Below are positions 9,251-17,534 of a stretch of DNA of 64,000 bases, one piece after another. The stretch is from assembly GCF_015278315.1 (NCBI RefSeq), contig NZ_JADIJE010000008.1:124001-188000 (forward strand), written 5' to 3'. Numbering within the stretch: position 1 is the stretch's first letter; each line of letters begins with the position of its first letter. Origin of the DNA: Microbacterium ureisolvens. GTDB taxonomy: Bacteria > Actinomycetota > Actinomycetes > Actinomycetales > Microbacteriaceae. Made by a program: the position numbers and the translations under genes. Below the pieces are notes generated by a model. The model saw nothing but the letters and a program-made list of their open reading frames with translations. It did not search any database and was not told the origin of the DNA.

Positions 9251-10348
9251 ATGCCCCACCGACTGACTCGTGAGCAGGCGCGCCGCATCGCGGTGACGGC
9301 CCAGCTGCTCGCCGCGGAGCGCCCCGCCGGCATCGTCGAGACCATCGACGCCCTCACGGTCGTGAACATCGAGCCGACGGCGGCGATCGCGCCGAGTGCC
9401 GACCTCATCCTGTGGAGCAGGCTCGGGTGGCCGTACCAGCCCGCCGACCTGGTGCGGCTCGTGGAAGAGGACCGCGCAGTGTTCGAGTGGGGCGGTTTCT
9501 ACCGCACGATGACCGACCTCCCGCTGCTGCTGCCCGACATGCGGCAGCGGCCGCACTCCGCCGAGGCGCGCGCGTGGCTGGCCGCCAACGACAGGTTCCG
9601 CCGCGAGGTGATGGCGCGCCTGCGGGCGGAGGGACCGCTGCGGGCCGCCGACATCCCCGACACGGCGCAGGTCTCGTGGCGGTCGACGGGGTGGACCAAC
9701 AATCGCAATTCGATGCAGCTGCTCGAGATGCTCGTGCTCTGCGGCGACGTCGCGGTATCGGGGAGGGATGCCGCGGGGCGGCTGTTCGACGTGGCCGATC
9801 GGGTGTACCCGACCGATCTGCCGGTGCTCGCCGACGACGAGGCGGCTCGCGAGCGCGCCGAGCGGCGCCTGGCGTCGCTGGGCATCGCCCGGGCCAAGGG
9901 GGTGGCTCAGCCGCTGGAGCCGATCGACGTCGGAGAGATCGGCGAGGAGGCGACGGTCGACGACACGCCGGGGGTGTGGCGGGTCGATCCTGAGACCCTC
10001 GCCGCGGCCGACGCGTTCGCCCCGCGAACGGCGCTGCTCTCGCCGTTCGATCGGCTCGTCTTCGATCGGAGACGCCTCGAGGAGCTGTTCGGCTACGAGT
10101 ACCTGCTCGAGATGTACAAGCCGGCGGCGAAGCGGCGGTGGGGCTACTTCGCGCTGCCGATCCTGCACGGTGACCGCTTCGTCGGAAAGCTCGACGCGAA
10201 AGCCGATCGCAAGGCCGGAGTGCTCCGGGTGCACGCCGTCCACGAGGACGACCCCTTCAGCGACGAGGTGAGGGAGGCCGTGGACCGCGAGCTCCGCGAC
10301 CTCGCGCGGTGGCTGGGTCTCGAGATCGTCGGTCTTCCGCAGGCGTGA
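9251..10348 (+). CDS. Winged-helix DNA-binding protein of the HTH_42/YcaQ type
   Basis: A 365-residue protein of the winged-helix superfamily that includes the interstrand-crosslink DNA glycosylases YcaQ/AlkX and AlkZ. The N-terminus carries ARRIAVTAQLL and a substrate-site-like IEPTAAIAPSADLILWSR stretch in place of the usual QxD motif region. The C-terminal part has the conserved LSPFDRLVFDR segment, then YEYLLEMYKPAAKRRWGYF and FVGKLDAKADRKAG. Whether it excises lesions is unproven. It is arranged tail-to-tail with a homologous gene at 10367-11725, sharing the same C-terminal motif string. Predicted leaderless. Confidence 0.85.
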   Translation: MPHRLTREQARRIAVTAQLLAAERPAGIVETIDALTVVNIEPTAAIAPSADLILWSRLGWPYQPADLVRLVEEDRAVFEWGGFYRTMTDLPLLLPDMRQRPHSAEARAWLAANDRFRREVMARLRAEGPLRAADIPDTAQVSWRSTGWTNNRNSMQLLEMLVLCGDVAVSGRDAAGRLFDVADRVYPTDLPVLADDEAARERAERRLASLGIARAKGVAQPLEPIDVGEIGEEATVDDTPGVWRVDPETLAAADAFAPRTALLSPFDRLVFDRRRLEELFGYEYLLEMYKPAAKRRWGYFALPILHGDRFVGKLDAKADRKAGVLRVHAVHEDDPFSDEVREAVDRELRDLARWLGLEIVGLPQA

Positions 10349-10366
10349 CGCGTCTGCGCCCCGCCT

Positions 10367-11725
10367 TCATTCCGTCGGCTCCGAAGCGTCCGGGCCGGGT
10401 GCGCCAGGCCGTTCGGGTGCGCCGGGCTCTCCCGGCGCGGGCTCTGCGAGCTCTCCCGGCTCGTCGGGCGCGAGCGGGACGGGCTCCGCAGGGCCCGCAT
10501 CGTGACGGGCCGCCTCGGGGAGGGCGCCGGCGAGGTCGTCGACCGCGTCGCCCCAGCGCGACACCGAGAGGGACTCGAGTCCCTGCCACCCCGCCGCGAG
10601 GCGCAGTTCGTCGGCGAGCCGCGCCGCGGCATCGGCAGGCTTGCCGTGCTCCCACCAGGCCGACTGGACGAGCAGCGTCGAGGCCGCGCGGTCGGCCTTG
10701 AGGTCGACGCGACCCACCACGTCGTCGTCGATAAGGATGGGCAGAGAGTAGTAGCCGTACCGGCGTTTGGGCGCCGGCGTGTAGATCTCGATGCGGTACT
10801 CGAAGTCGAAGAGGCGCTCGGCGCGGTCGCGGAACCACACGACCGGATCGAACGGCGTGAGGATCGCGGCGGCGTCGATCCGCCGGGGTACGACGGCATC
10901 CGCGTGCAGCCACGCCCTCGCGGGGCGGCCCGCGGTGGTCCAGCCCTCGACCGTGACCGGATGCAGCTCGCCGGCATCGACGAGGTCGTCGAGAGCGGCG
11001 GTGACCGTCTTGCGGTCGGCGATGCGCCAGTAGTCGGCGACGTCGGCGGCGGTCGCCACGCCATAAGCGCGCGTGGCGCGCCGCACGAGCTCGAACACCG
11101 CGTCCTCGCGCGGGACGGGTGTGTCCAGCACCTCCGGGGGGATGACGTGCTCGGCCAGGCCGTAGCGTCGCTCGAAGCCGCGGCGGCCGGCGATCGCCAC
11201 CTCGCCGAAGAGCCACAGATGCTCGAGCGCCTGCTTGACGACATCCCAGTCCCACCAGGGCCCGCGCGCGGCCTTCTTGGCGTCGTGCTCGATCTGCGCA
11301 GGTCGCAGCGGTCCGCGGTCGGCGAGCTCGGCCCGCACCCAGTCGACGATGTCGCGATTCGCGTCGAACCACCCGCCCGGCTTCGAGCCGTACTTGGCGC
11401 GCATCGCCCGCATGCGGAAGTCGAAGAGCCCCCAGTCCGTCGCCGGGATGAACGCCGCCATGTGCGCCCAGTATTCGACGTACGGCCCGCGCCGCCCGAA
11501 CAGCAGGCGGTCCAGCGCCGCGGTGTCGTACGCTCCGACGCGCGAGAACAGCGGCATGTAGTGCGACCGGGCGAAGACGTTGACGGAATCGATCTGCAGG
11601 GTGCTCATGCGGGCGAGGGCGCCGTTGAGCTGGCGGGTGCCGGCTGCGGCCGGGCGCGGTCGACCGAACCCCTGGGCTGCAAGGGCGACCCGGCGCGCCT
11701 CGGCGGCGCTGAGCGTGGATCTCAC
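10367..11725 (-). CDS. YcaQ-like winged-helix DNA glycosylase family protein
   Basis: A 452-residue member of the crosslink-repair glycosylase family. The N-terminus shows ALARMSTLQIDSVNVFARSH, including the QxD motif (QID) that is catalytic in YcaQ-type enzymes, followed by YVEYWAHMAAFIP. The C-terminal domain has LTPFDPVVWFRDR, IEIYTPAPKRRYGYYS and VVGRVDLKADR, and then an acidic Pro/Gly/Glu-rich tail of about 60 residues. The GTG at 11725 is chosen because a TAGGCT -10 stands 7 nt upstream. An ATG at 11770 in the same frame would lie upstream of that promoter. It may act on alkylated or crosslinked bases. Confidence 0.88.
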   Translation of the reverse strand: MRSTLSAAEARRVALAAQGFGRPRPAAAGTRQLNGALARMSTLQIDSVNVFARSHYMPLFSRVGAYDTAALDRLLFGRRGPYVEYWAHMAAFIPATDWGLFDFRMRAMRAKYGSKPGGWFDANRDIVDWVRAELADRGPLRPAQIEHDAKKAARGPWWDWDVVKQALEHLWLFGEVAIAGRRGFERRYGLAEHVIPPEVLDTPVPREDAVFELVRRATRAYGVATAADVADYWRIADRKTVTAALDDLVDAGELHPVTVEGWTTAGRPARAWLHADAVVPRRIDAAAILTPFDPVVWFRDRAERLFDFEYRIEIYTPAPKRRYGYYSLPILIDDDVVGRVDLKADRAASTLLVQSAWWEHGKPADAAARLADELRLAAGWQGLESLSVSRWGDAVDDLAGALPEAARHDAGPAEPVPLAPDEPGELAEPAPGEPGAPERPGAPGPDASEPTE

Positions 11726-11732
11726 GCGCGCC

Positions 11733-11738
11733 AGCCTA
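11733..11738 (-). promoter_or_regulatory. -10 element, leaderless gene starting at 11725
   Basis: Read on the minus strand, TAGGCT lies 7 nt before the GTG at 11725. No ribosome site is present. Confidence 0.6.
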
Positions 11739-11794
11739 GCCACCGGCTCCGACACCACTGGGGCGTGCATGACCGGCGCGGAATGCGACGCGCC

Positions 11795-11800
11795 TAGACT
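11795..11800 (+). promoter_or_regulatory. -10 element, leaderless AI-2E family gene
   Basis: TAGACT is 6 nt before the ATG at 11807; no Shine-Dalgarno sequence is present. Confidence 0.62.
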
Positions 11801-11806
11801 GGGCGA

Positions 11807-13012
11807 ATGAGCACTGGGCGGATGGGCGGCTCCGACGAGAAGCCCCGCGGCTCGATCTTCGACGCGGTCCGCGACCGCGGCCGTGTCGTCTCGACCGAGA
11901 CGTCGGCCGCCGTCCCGCGCGGTCTGCGCGTGGCCACGGCGTACTCCTGGCGGCTCATCGTGGTCGCGGTCGCGGTCGGCATCGCGGTGTGGCTCGTCAT
12001 CCAGCTGAAGCTCCTGGTGATCCCGCTGATGGTGGCGATCCTGATCACCGCCCTGCTGTGGCCCGCGTTCGCCTGGATGCTGCGTCACCGGGTGCCGCGC
12101 TGGCTCGCCATCGTGATCTCCGTGGTGGGCACCATCGCGATCGTGACGGGGCTGCTGTGGCTCGTCGTGTGGCAGATCATGCGCCAGTGGGATTCGGTGC
12201 AGGCCAGCACGGTCGCCGCCGTCGAGCAGTTCCGCCAGTACCTCATCGACGGGCCGCTGCACCTGAGCGCGGACCAGATCGACGACCTCCTCGACCAGGG
12301 CTGGGCGTTCGTGCAGGAACAGGCCGAGCTGCTGTGGTCGGGTGCGCTCGCCATCGGCACCACGATCGGCCATGTCGTCACCGGTGCGGTCCTGGCGCTC
12401 TTCATCCTCCTGTGCCTCCTCGCCGACGGCGCCGGCATCTGGCGGTGGACGCTGCGGCTCTTCCCCAAGAAGGCGCGGCCCGCCGCCGACGGCGCCGGCC
12501 GGGCCGGATGGATCACCGTCGTCAACTACGCGCGCACGCAGCTGCTCGTCGCCACCATCGACGCCATCGGCATCGGCCTGGGCGCCGCGCTCCTGGGCGT
12601 TCCGCTCGCGATCCCCGTCGCGGTGCTCGTCTTCCTCGGCGCCTTCGTCCCGATCGTCGGAGCCGTGGTCACCGGCGCGGTGGCCGTCTTCCTGGCCCTG
12701 GTCTACAACGGCCCCTGGATCGCCCTGTGGATGCTCGTCGTCGTGCTCGGCGTCCAGCAGCTCGAGGGCCACGTCCTGCAGCCGCTGCTGATGGGGTCCG
12801 CCGTCAAGGTGCACCCGCTGGCCGTCGTGCTCGTGGTCGCCGGCGGGGCCATGATCGCCGGCATCCCGGGTGCTCTGTTCGCCGTCCCGCTCGCCGCCTT
12901 CGTCAACGTCGTCGCCGTCTACCTCGCCGAACGCGCGTGGGAGACCGGCGCGAGACCCCGCGGCGATCTCATCTGGAGCACCGTGCCGCGGCAGAGGAGA
13001 GCCCGCTCGTGA
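11807..13012 (+). CDS. AI-2E family transporter (PF01594)
   Basis: A polytopic membrane protein of 401 residues with about eight helices: two near residues 45-85, one near 95-120, and a block from about 180 to 370 that contains the family's ALLGVPLAIPVAVLVFLGAF, FVPIVGAVVTG and QQLEGHVLQPLLMG segments. Family members are named after a proposed autoinducer-2 exporter, but most transport other small molecules or ions, so the substrate is open. Predicted leaderless. Its TGA overlaps the GTG of ilvA, so the two genes form an operon. Confidence 0.88.
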   Translation: MSTGRMGGSDEKPRGSIFDAVRDRGRVVSTETSAAVPRGLRVATAYSWRLIVVAVAVGIAVWLVIQLKLLVIPLMVAILITALLWPAFAWMLRHRVPRWLAIVISVVGTIAIVTGLLWLVVWQIMRQWDSVQASTVAAVEQFRQYLIDGPLHLSADQIDDLLDQGWAFVQEQAELLWSGALAIGTTIGHVVTGAVLALFILLCLLADGAGIWRWTLRLFPKKARPAADGAGRAGWITVVNYARTQLLVATIDAIGIGLGAALLGVPLAIPVAVLVFLGAFVPIVGAVVTGAVAVFLALVYNGPWIALWMLVVVLGVQQLEGHVLQPLLMGSAVKVHPLAVVLVVAGGAMIAGIPGALFAVPLAAFVNVVAVYLAERAWETGARPRGDLIWSTVPRQRRARS

Positions 13013-14334
13013 CCACCGCCATGTCTTCCGCCGACCAGGTTCCGGACGCGACGGAGCCCGCCGCGACGGAACCCGCCGAGTCGGCGCCCGTCCCGGCGAC
13101 GCCCGGGTATGCCATGCCCACGCTCGATGACTTCGCGGATGCCGCCGCCACCCTCGAGGGCGTCATCTCGCACACGCCGCTGGAGGAGTCGCAGCATCTC
13201 TCCGACGTCCTCGGCGTCCCCGTGCACCTGAAGCTCGAGAACCTGCAGCGCACGGGCTCGTTCAAGATCCGCGGGGCGACCTACCGGCTTTCGCGGCTGA
13301 CCGCGGAGGAGCGCGCGCGCGGCGTGGTCGCCGCCTCGGCGGGCAACCACGCCCAGGGCGTCGCGATGGCCGCCAAGGCGCTCGGCATCCCGGCGACCAT
13401 CTTCATGCCTCTGGGCGTGCCCGTGCCGAAGCTGCTGGCCACACGCGGCTACGGCGCCGACGTCGTGCTCGAGGGGGCGACGGTCGAGACGCCGCTGCGG
13501 CTCGCCGCGGAGTTCGCCGAGCGCACCGGAGCCGTCTTCATCCACCCGTTCGACCACCCCGACGTGATCGCCGGCCAGGGCACGCTCGGTCTCGAGCTCA
13601 TGGACGAGCTCCCCGATCTCGACACCGTCGTGCTCGGCATCGGCGGGGGAGGCCTGGTCGCTGGCGTCGCCGCCGCCGTGAAGGCCCGCGCCGCCGCCGA
13701 GGGGCGCACCGTTCGGGTGGTCGGCGTGCAGGCCGAGAACTCCGCCGCCTATCCGGCGTCGCTGGAGGCCGGGCGTCCGCTCGAGGTGCGCACGTCTCCG
13801 ACCATCGCCGACGGCATCGCGGTCGCGCGGCCGGGCGACCTGCCTTTCGAGATCATCCGGGACCTCGTCGACGAGGTGGTCACGGTGTCGGAGGACGACA
13901 TCGCCCGCGCGCTCCTGGTGCTCCTCGAGCGGGCGAAGCAGGTCGTCGAGCCGGCGGGCGCGGTCGGTGTCGCGGCGATCCTCGCGGGCAAGGTGGTCGC
14001 GAACGGCCCGACCGTGACGGTGCTCTCCGGCGGCAACATCGATCCGCTGCTGCTGCAGCGCGTGGTCGCGCACGGGCTCTCGGCATCCGGCCGGTACATG
14101 ACCCTGCGCATCCCGCTCCCGGATCGTCCCGGCCAGCTCGCACGCGTGTCGGAGCTGCTCGCGATCGCGGGCGCGAACGTCATCGAGGTGCTGCACACGC
14201 GCCACGGGCAGGGTCTGCAGATCAGCGAGGTGATCCTGCAGCTGAGCGTCGAGACCCGCGGGGAGGAGCACCGGGCGCACGTGATCTCGGTGCTCGAGGA
14301 CGCCGGGTACACGCCGACCGTCGTCCCCGATTGA
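13009..14334 (+). CDS. ilvA: Threonine ammonia-lyase (threonine dehydratase)
   Basis: PLP enzyme that deaminates threonine to 2-oxobutanoate, the first step of isoleucine synthesis or of threonine breakdown. The PLP lysine is in GSFKIRGATYR (about residue 86). SAGNHAQGVA and the Gly-rich phosphate loop GIGGGGLVAGV are present. The last 75 residues form a single ACT domain (RIPLPDRPGQLARVSEL...), as in the shorter TdcB/biosynthetic-like enzymes. The first 35 residues are an Ala/Pro/Glu-rich extension. The GTG at 13009 overlaps the preceding stop and has GAGGAG about 9 nt upstream; ATG 13021 is an alternative. Confidence 0.92.
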   Translation: MTTAMSSADQVPDATEPAATEPAESAPVPATPGYAMPTLDDFADAAATLEGVISHTPLEESQHLSDVLGVPVHLKLENLQRTGSFKIRGATYRLSRLTAEERARGVVAASAGNHAQGVAMAAKALGIPATIFMPLGVPVPKLLATRGYGADVVLEGATVETPLRLAAEFAERTGAVFIHPFDHPDVIAGQGTLGLELMDELPDLDTVVLGIGGGGLVAGVAAAVKARAAAEGRTVRVVGVQAENSAAYPASLEAGRPLEVRTSPTIADGIAVARPGDLPFEIIRDLVDEVVTVSEDDIARALLVLLERAKQVVEPAGAVGVAAILAGKVVANGPTVTVLSGGNIDPLLLQRVVAHGLSASGRYMTLRIPLPDRPGQLARVSELLAIAGANVIEVLHTRHGQGLQISEVILQLSVETRGEEHRAHVISVLEDAGYTPTVVPD

Positions 14335-14360
14335 GGGTCGCCGGCCGGCGCATGCCGGAG

Positions 14361-14379
14361 GGCGGGCCGTCGGCCCGCC
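14361..14379. terminator. Bidirectional terminator hairpin between ilvA and greA
   Basis: GC-only 8-bp stem GGCGGGCC/GGCCCGCC with a 3-nt loop, placed between the convergent ilvA and greA stop codons. Confidence 0.65.
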
Positions 14380-14382
14380 GGG

Positions 14383-14874
14383 TCACTGACCGTTGTAGGT
14401 CTCGACCTTGATGATCTCGACGGCGATCTCACGGCCGTTCGGCGCGGTGTAGGAGGTCTTCTCGCCCTCCTTGCGGCCGAGGATCGCGGTGCCCAGCGGC
14501 GACGCCTCGCTGTAGACGTCGAGTTCGGAGCCGACGGCGATCTCGCGGTTGCCGAGCAGGAAGACCTCTTCGCCACCGGCCACGATCGCCGTGATGACGG
14601 TGCCGGGCTCGACGACGCCGCTGCTCTCGGGAGCCTCGCTCACCGTCGCGGTCTTGAGCAGGTGCTGGAGCGTGCGGATGCGCGCCTCCTGCTTGCCCTG
14701 CTCGTCCTTGGCGGCGTGGTACCCGCCGTTCTCCTTGAGGTCGCCCTCCTCGCGCGCGGCCTCGATGCGCTTGGCGATCTCCTCGCGGCCGGTCGTCGAG
14801 AGGTGCTCGAGCTCGGCGGCCAGGCGGTCGTAGGCGTCCTGGGTGAGGAAGGTCACGGGGGCGTCGGTGGACAC
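14383..14874 (-). CDS. greA: Transcription elongation factor GreA
   Basis: Binds in the RNA polymerase secondary channel and stimulates cleavage of backtracked RNA. The 163-residue protein has the N-terminal coiled-coil hairpin with its acidic tip in EGDLKENGGYHAAKDEQ, and a C-terminal FKBP-like domain with SPLGTAILGRKEGE. The GTG start has AAGGAG upstream (reverse complement of bases near 14882). It is the first of a pair with DUF4307 upstream on the same strand, an order conserved with M. tuberculosis Rv1080c-Rv1081c. Confidence 0.95.
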   Translation of the reverse strand: MSTDAPVTFLTQDAYDRLAAELEHLSTTGREEIAKRIEAAREEGDLKENGGYHAAKDEQGKQEARIRTLQHLLKTATVSEAPESSGVVEPGTVITAIVAGGEEVFLLGNREIAVGSELDVYSEASPLGTAILGRKEGEKTSYTAPNGREIAVEIIKVETYNGQ

Positions 14875-15014
14875 GGCTGACTCCTTCGTTGGGCCCGCCG
14901 GCGCGCGAGCGCCACGGGCATAAACCGAACGCCCCGGCTCACGGCCAGGGCGCGATTCGACTGATGTGTCCCGTCAGACTACGTCACAGCGGGGGCCGGG
15001 ACAAACCCGTCGGT

Positions 15015-15413
15015 CTACGAGGGCAGAACCCAGCACGAGTTCACGAACCCGGTCGTGGCGAGGGCCGTCGTCGGGATCGTCTCTCGGAACGCGCGGGCGT
15101 GGAGATCGGATGCCGGGATCTCTACGACGCGCCACCCGACGACCCCGTGCTCCTCGTCCTGCGCCTCGATGGCGCATGCGACGGCAGAGCCCGGGGGAGC
15201 GGTGATCTGGAACCCGAGGGTCACGAAGTGCTCGTCGTTCACGTCGAACGACGTGGTGTCGGAGTCCACGGAGTCCAGAGCGCCCTGCACGGTCCACCAG
15301 CCGAACAGCGCCACGAGTGCGACCGCGACGGCGATGGCCCCGCCGATGATCCATGCGCGCGCGGGCGACCGGCGTCGGCCGTAGCGCTCGTCGAGCACGT
15401 CCTGCGTGGTCAC
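15015..15413 (-). CDS. DUF4307 family membrane protein
   Basis: A 132-residue bitopic protein. A basic N-terminus with a DERYGRRR motif is followed by a single membrane helix (about residues 23-43) and an extracytoplasmic domain containing two cysteines (VACAIEAQ and NSCWVLPS) that could form a disulfide. Function unknown. In mycobacteria it sits between greA and the mycothiol conjugate amidase gene mca. Here it is next to greA, but no mca follows. The GTG at 15413 is preceded by an AGGAG site and gives the family's usual VLDERYG start; the very long frame around it is an artefact of high GC. Confidence 0.85.
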   Translation of the reverse strand: MTTQDVLDERYGRRRSPARAWIIGGAIAVAVALVALFGWWTVQGALDSVDSDTTSFDVNDEHFVTLGFQITAPPGSAVACAIEAQDEEHGVVGWRVVEIPASDLHARAFRETIPTTALATTGFVNSCWVLPS

Positions 15414-15448
15414 GCCGCTCCTGGTTCTCGTCGGGCCGGATCGGAAGA

Positions 15449-15470
15449 TTAGGCTGGAACTCCAGGCTAA
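15449..15470. promoter_or_regulatory. Near-perfect palindrome with opposed -10 elements between DUF4307 and the gene at 15528
   Basis: A 10-bp inverted repeat with one mismatch (15449-15458 with 15461-15470) contains TAGGCT reading right and TAGCCT reading left; TAATCT also reads left just beyond it. It can drive both the DUF4307 gene and the gene at 15528, or be an operator over both. Confidence 0.4.
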
Positions 15471-15527
15471 GCGCTCGCGCGCACCCCGACGAACACGCCC
15501 GCTGCCCGCGGGCAGAGCGAGGACCCC

Positions 15528-15842
15528 ATGCAGCACGCGATCGTCGCCCTCACCTCCGCGACGACTCCGACACCGACGCCCACGATCGAGGTCGACCCCG
15601 ACCTCGTCACCCCCGGCGTCTGGGGCTTCGTGATCACCGCGCTCGTCGCCGTGGCGGTGATCTTCCTCGTCTGGGACATGATGCGCCGGATCCGGCGGGG
15701 GCGCGTCCGCGCCGACATCCAGGAGCAGCTCGACGCGGAGGAGCAGGCGGCGCGCGCGGCCTCGGCGACAGAGGTCGACGATGAGAGCATCGACCCCGAC
15801 GACGAGCCGGGGCGCCGCGGCGGAACCCCTCCCCGCGGCTGA
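15528..15842 (+). CDS. Small single-pass membrane protein, 104 aa
   Basis: A Thr/Pro-rich N-terminal segment, one membrane helix (about residues 31-51) ending WDMMRRIRRGR, then an amphipathic, highly charged Glu/Ala-rich C-terminal region. Its position beside DUF4307 resembles the small gene Rv1083 downstream of mca in M. tuberculosis, so it may be the equivalent. Function unknown. A GCGAGGA site supports the ATG. It is convergent with the hemolysin III gene across a perfect palindrome. Confidence 0.65.
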   Translation: MQHAIVALTSATTPTPTPTIEVDPDLVTPGVWGFVITALVAVAVIFLVWDMMRRIRRGRVRADIQEQLDAEEQAARAASATEVDDESIDPDDEPGRRGGTPPRG

Positions 15843-15863
15843 GCGGCCCTCAGCGGAGGGGAT

Positions 15864-15885
15864 GACGGATGCCGCGGCATCCGTC
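15864..15885. terminator. 22-nt perfect palindrome with GGATGCC/GGCATCC arms
   Basis: GACGGATGCCG followed directly by its reverse complement, lying between two convergent genes. It probably acts as a bidirectional terminator and is another inverted pair of the recurrent heptamer. Confidence 0.65.
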
Positions 15886-15892
15886 TCCGCTG

Positions 15893-16636
15893 TCAGGCAG
15901 GTACGCCGAGCGACGGTGACAGCGGATCGAGGGCGATCAGCAGGCAGGCCGTCCAGTGGCAGAGGAACGCCAGCACCGTGCACACGTGGAAGATCTCGTG
16001 AAAGCCGAAGTGGCCGGGCCAGGGGTTGGGCCGCTTGAGCGCGTAGACGATCGCGCCGAGCGTGTAGAGGATGCCGCCCACGGCGACGAGGACCATCATG
16101 GCCGCGTTGGCCTGGAACAGCGGGACGATGTACATGACGGCCGCCCAGCCCAGCAGGAGATAGAGGGCGACGTACAGCCAGCGCGGGGCGTTGATCCAGA
16201 AGACGCGGAAGAGGATCCCGAGCAGGGCGCCGCTCCAGACGAGGATCAGCAGCAGCGCGCCCTGCTGCGGAGGAAGCGCCAGCGTCGCGATCGGAGTGTA
16301 GGTGCCGGCGATGAGCAGCAGGATGTTGGCGTGGTCGATGCGCTTGAGGATCGCCTTGGTCTTCGGCTTCCAGTTGAACCGGTGATACAGCGCCGAGTTT
16401 CCGAACAGCAGGAGCGACGTGGCCATGAAGACCGCGGAGGCCCACTTGGCCGGCGCTCCCTGCGCGAGCGCGATGAGCACGATGCCCGCGGCGATCGCGA
16501 TCGGGAAGGTCGCCGCGTGGATCCATCCGCGCCAGCTCGGTTTGAGCTCGGGGGCGGCCGCGTCGACAGCGGCCGCGTCCATCAGCGGCAGCACCGGCAC
16601 CTCGGGAGCCTGCGGAAGGCGGCGACGGGGGCTCAT
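15893..16636 (-). CDS. Hemolysin III / TrhA family (PAQR-like) membrane protein
   Basis: A 247-residue protein with seven predicted membrane helices. It carries the PAQR-type metal-site residues: the Ser and His of FGNSALYHRFNW early on, and the C-terminal HFGFHEIFHVCTV with two spaced His residues. Bacterial members are implicated in membrane homeostasis, and most are not true hemolysins. An orthologue sits in the same neighbourhood in mycobacteria (Rv1085c), divergent from the prenyl synthase. Predicted leaderless: TACGCT is 6 nt before the ATG on the minus strand. Confidence 0.9.
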   Translation of the reverse strand: MSPRRRLPQAPEVPVLPLMDAAAVDAAAPELKPSWRGWIHAATFPIAIAAGIVLIALAQGAPAKWASAVFMATSLLLFGNSALYHRFNWKPKTKAILKRIDHANILLLIAGTYTPIATLALPPQQGALLLILVWSGALLGILFRVFWINAPRWLYVALYLLLGWAAVMYIVPLFQANAAMMVLVAVGGILYTLGAIVYALKRPNPWPGHFGFHEIFHVCTVLAFLCHWTACLLIALDPLSPSLGVPA

Positions 16637-16642
16637 CCCCTA

Positions 16643-16648
16643 AGCGTA
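16643..16648 (-). promoter_or_regulatory. -10 element, leaderless hemolysin III gene
   Basis: TACGCT on the minus strand, 6 nt before the ATG at 16636. Confidence 0.58.
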
Positions 16649-16736
16649 GAGCGCCGCGCATGCCGCGCGCGGAACATACTCCATGCCGCCGGCACCGGCA
16701 CTGGGTCCCACGCTGGGGGACTGGCCGTGAGCGGGG

Positions 16737-16742
16737 TAGCGT
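16737..16742 (+). promoter_or_regulatory. -10 element, leaderless uppS
   Basis: TAGCGT is 6 nt before the GTG at 16749; there is no ribosome site. Confidence 0.6.
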
Positions 16743-16748
16743 AGGCGT

Positions 16749-17534
16749 GTGGCACGCGGCGAGACGAACGAGGGCAAGGGTCCCCTCTACCGCCTCTACA
16801 TCAACCGTCTGCGCCGCCGGCTGGACCCTGGATCGGTGCCGCGCCACCTCGCGATGATGATCGACGGCAACCGTCGCTGGGCGCGGCAGCTCGGGTACGA
16901 CTCGGCGGCGCACGGTCACCGCGCCGGCGCGGCCAAGATGAAGGAGTTCCTGCGCTGGTGCGATGACGTCGGCATCCGCGTCGTGTCGCTCTACCTGCTC
17001 TCGAACGACAACCTTCGCAAGCGTGACTCGCAGGAGCTCTCCGACCTCATCGAGATCATCGCGGAGCTCGCCGACGAGCTCTCGCACGAGCGCGACTGGC
17101 GGGTGAAGCACGTCGGCCGATCCGACGGGCTGCCGCCGGACCTCGCGCGGGTGCTGTCGGATGTCGAAGCGCGCACCCACGGCAACCCGGGAATGCACGT
17201 CAACCTCGCCGTGGGCTACGGCGGCCGGGGCGAGATCGTCGACGCCGTGCGCAGCATCATCGCGCAGCACGACGAACGCGGCGGCTCGCTCGAGGAGCTC
17301 GCGGCGAGCCTCACGCCGGAGCAGATCGGCGAGCACCTCTACACCGGCGGTCAGCCCGATCCCGACCTCGTGATCCGCACCTCGGGGGAGCAGCGCCTGA
17401 GCGACTTCCTCCTCTGGCAGTCGGCGCATTCGGAGTTCTACTTCGTCGAAGCTCTGGGTCCCGATCTCCGCGAGGTGGACTTCCTGCGCGCCATCCGTGA
17501 TTTCGCGTCGCGGGACCGTCGATACGGCGGGTAG
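16749..17534 (+). CDS. uppS: cis-prenyltransferase (isoprenyl / undecaprenyl diphosphate synthase)
   Basis: Condenses isopentenyl diphosphate into cis-polyprenyl diphosphate, the lipid carrier for cell-wall synthesis (short- or long-chain product not decidable here). 261 residues. The catalytic Asp region is MMIDGNRRWA near residue 37; SLYLLSNDNL, the GYGGRGEIVDAV segment, the LVIRTSGEQRLSDFLLWQS signature and the C-terminal FVEALGPDLREVDFLRAI are all present. Predicted leaderless. The last 107 bp, together with downstream DNA, are copied twice more behind the gene (17553-17787). Confidence 0.94.
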   Translation: MARGETNEGKGPLYRLYINRLRRRLDPGSVPRHLAMMIDGNRRWARQLGYDSAAHGHRAGAAKMKEFLRWCDDVGIRVVSLYLLSNDNLRKRDSQELSDLIEIIAELADELSHERDWRVKHVGRSDGLPPDLARVLSDVEARTHGNPGMHVNLAVGYGGRGEIVDAVRSIIAQHDERGGSLEELAASLTPEQIGEHLYTGGQPDPDLVIRTSGEQRLSDFLLWQSAHSEFYFVEALGPDLREVDFLRAIRDFASRDRRYGG

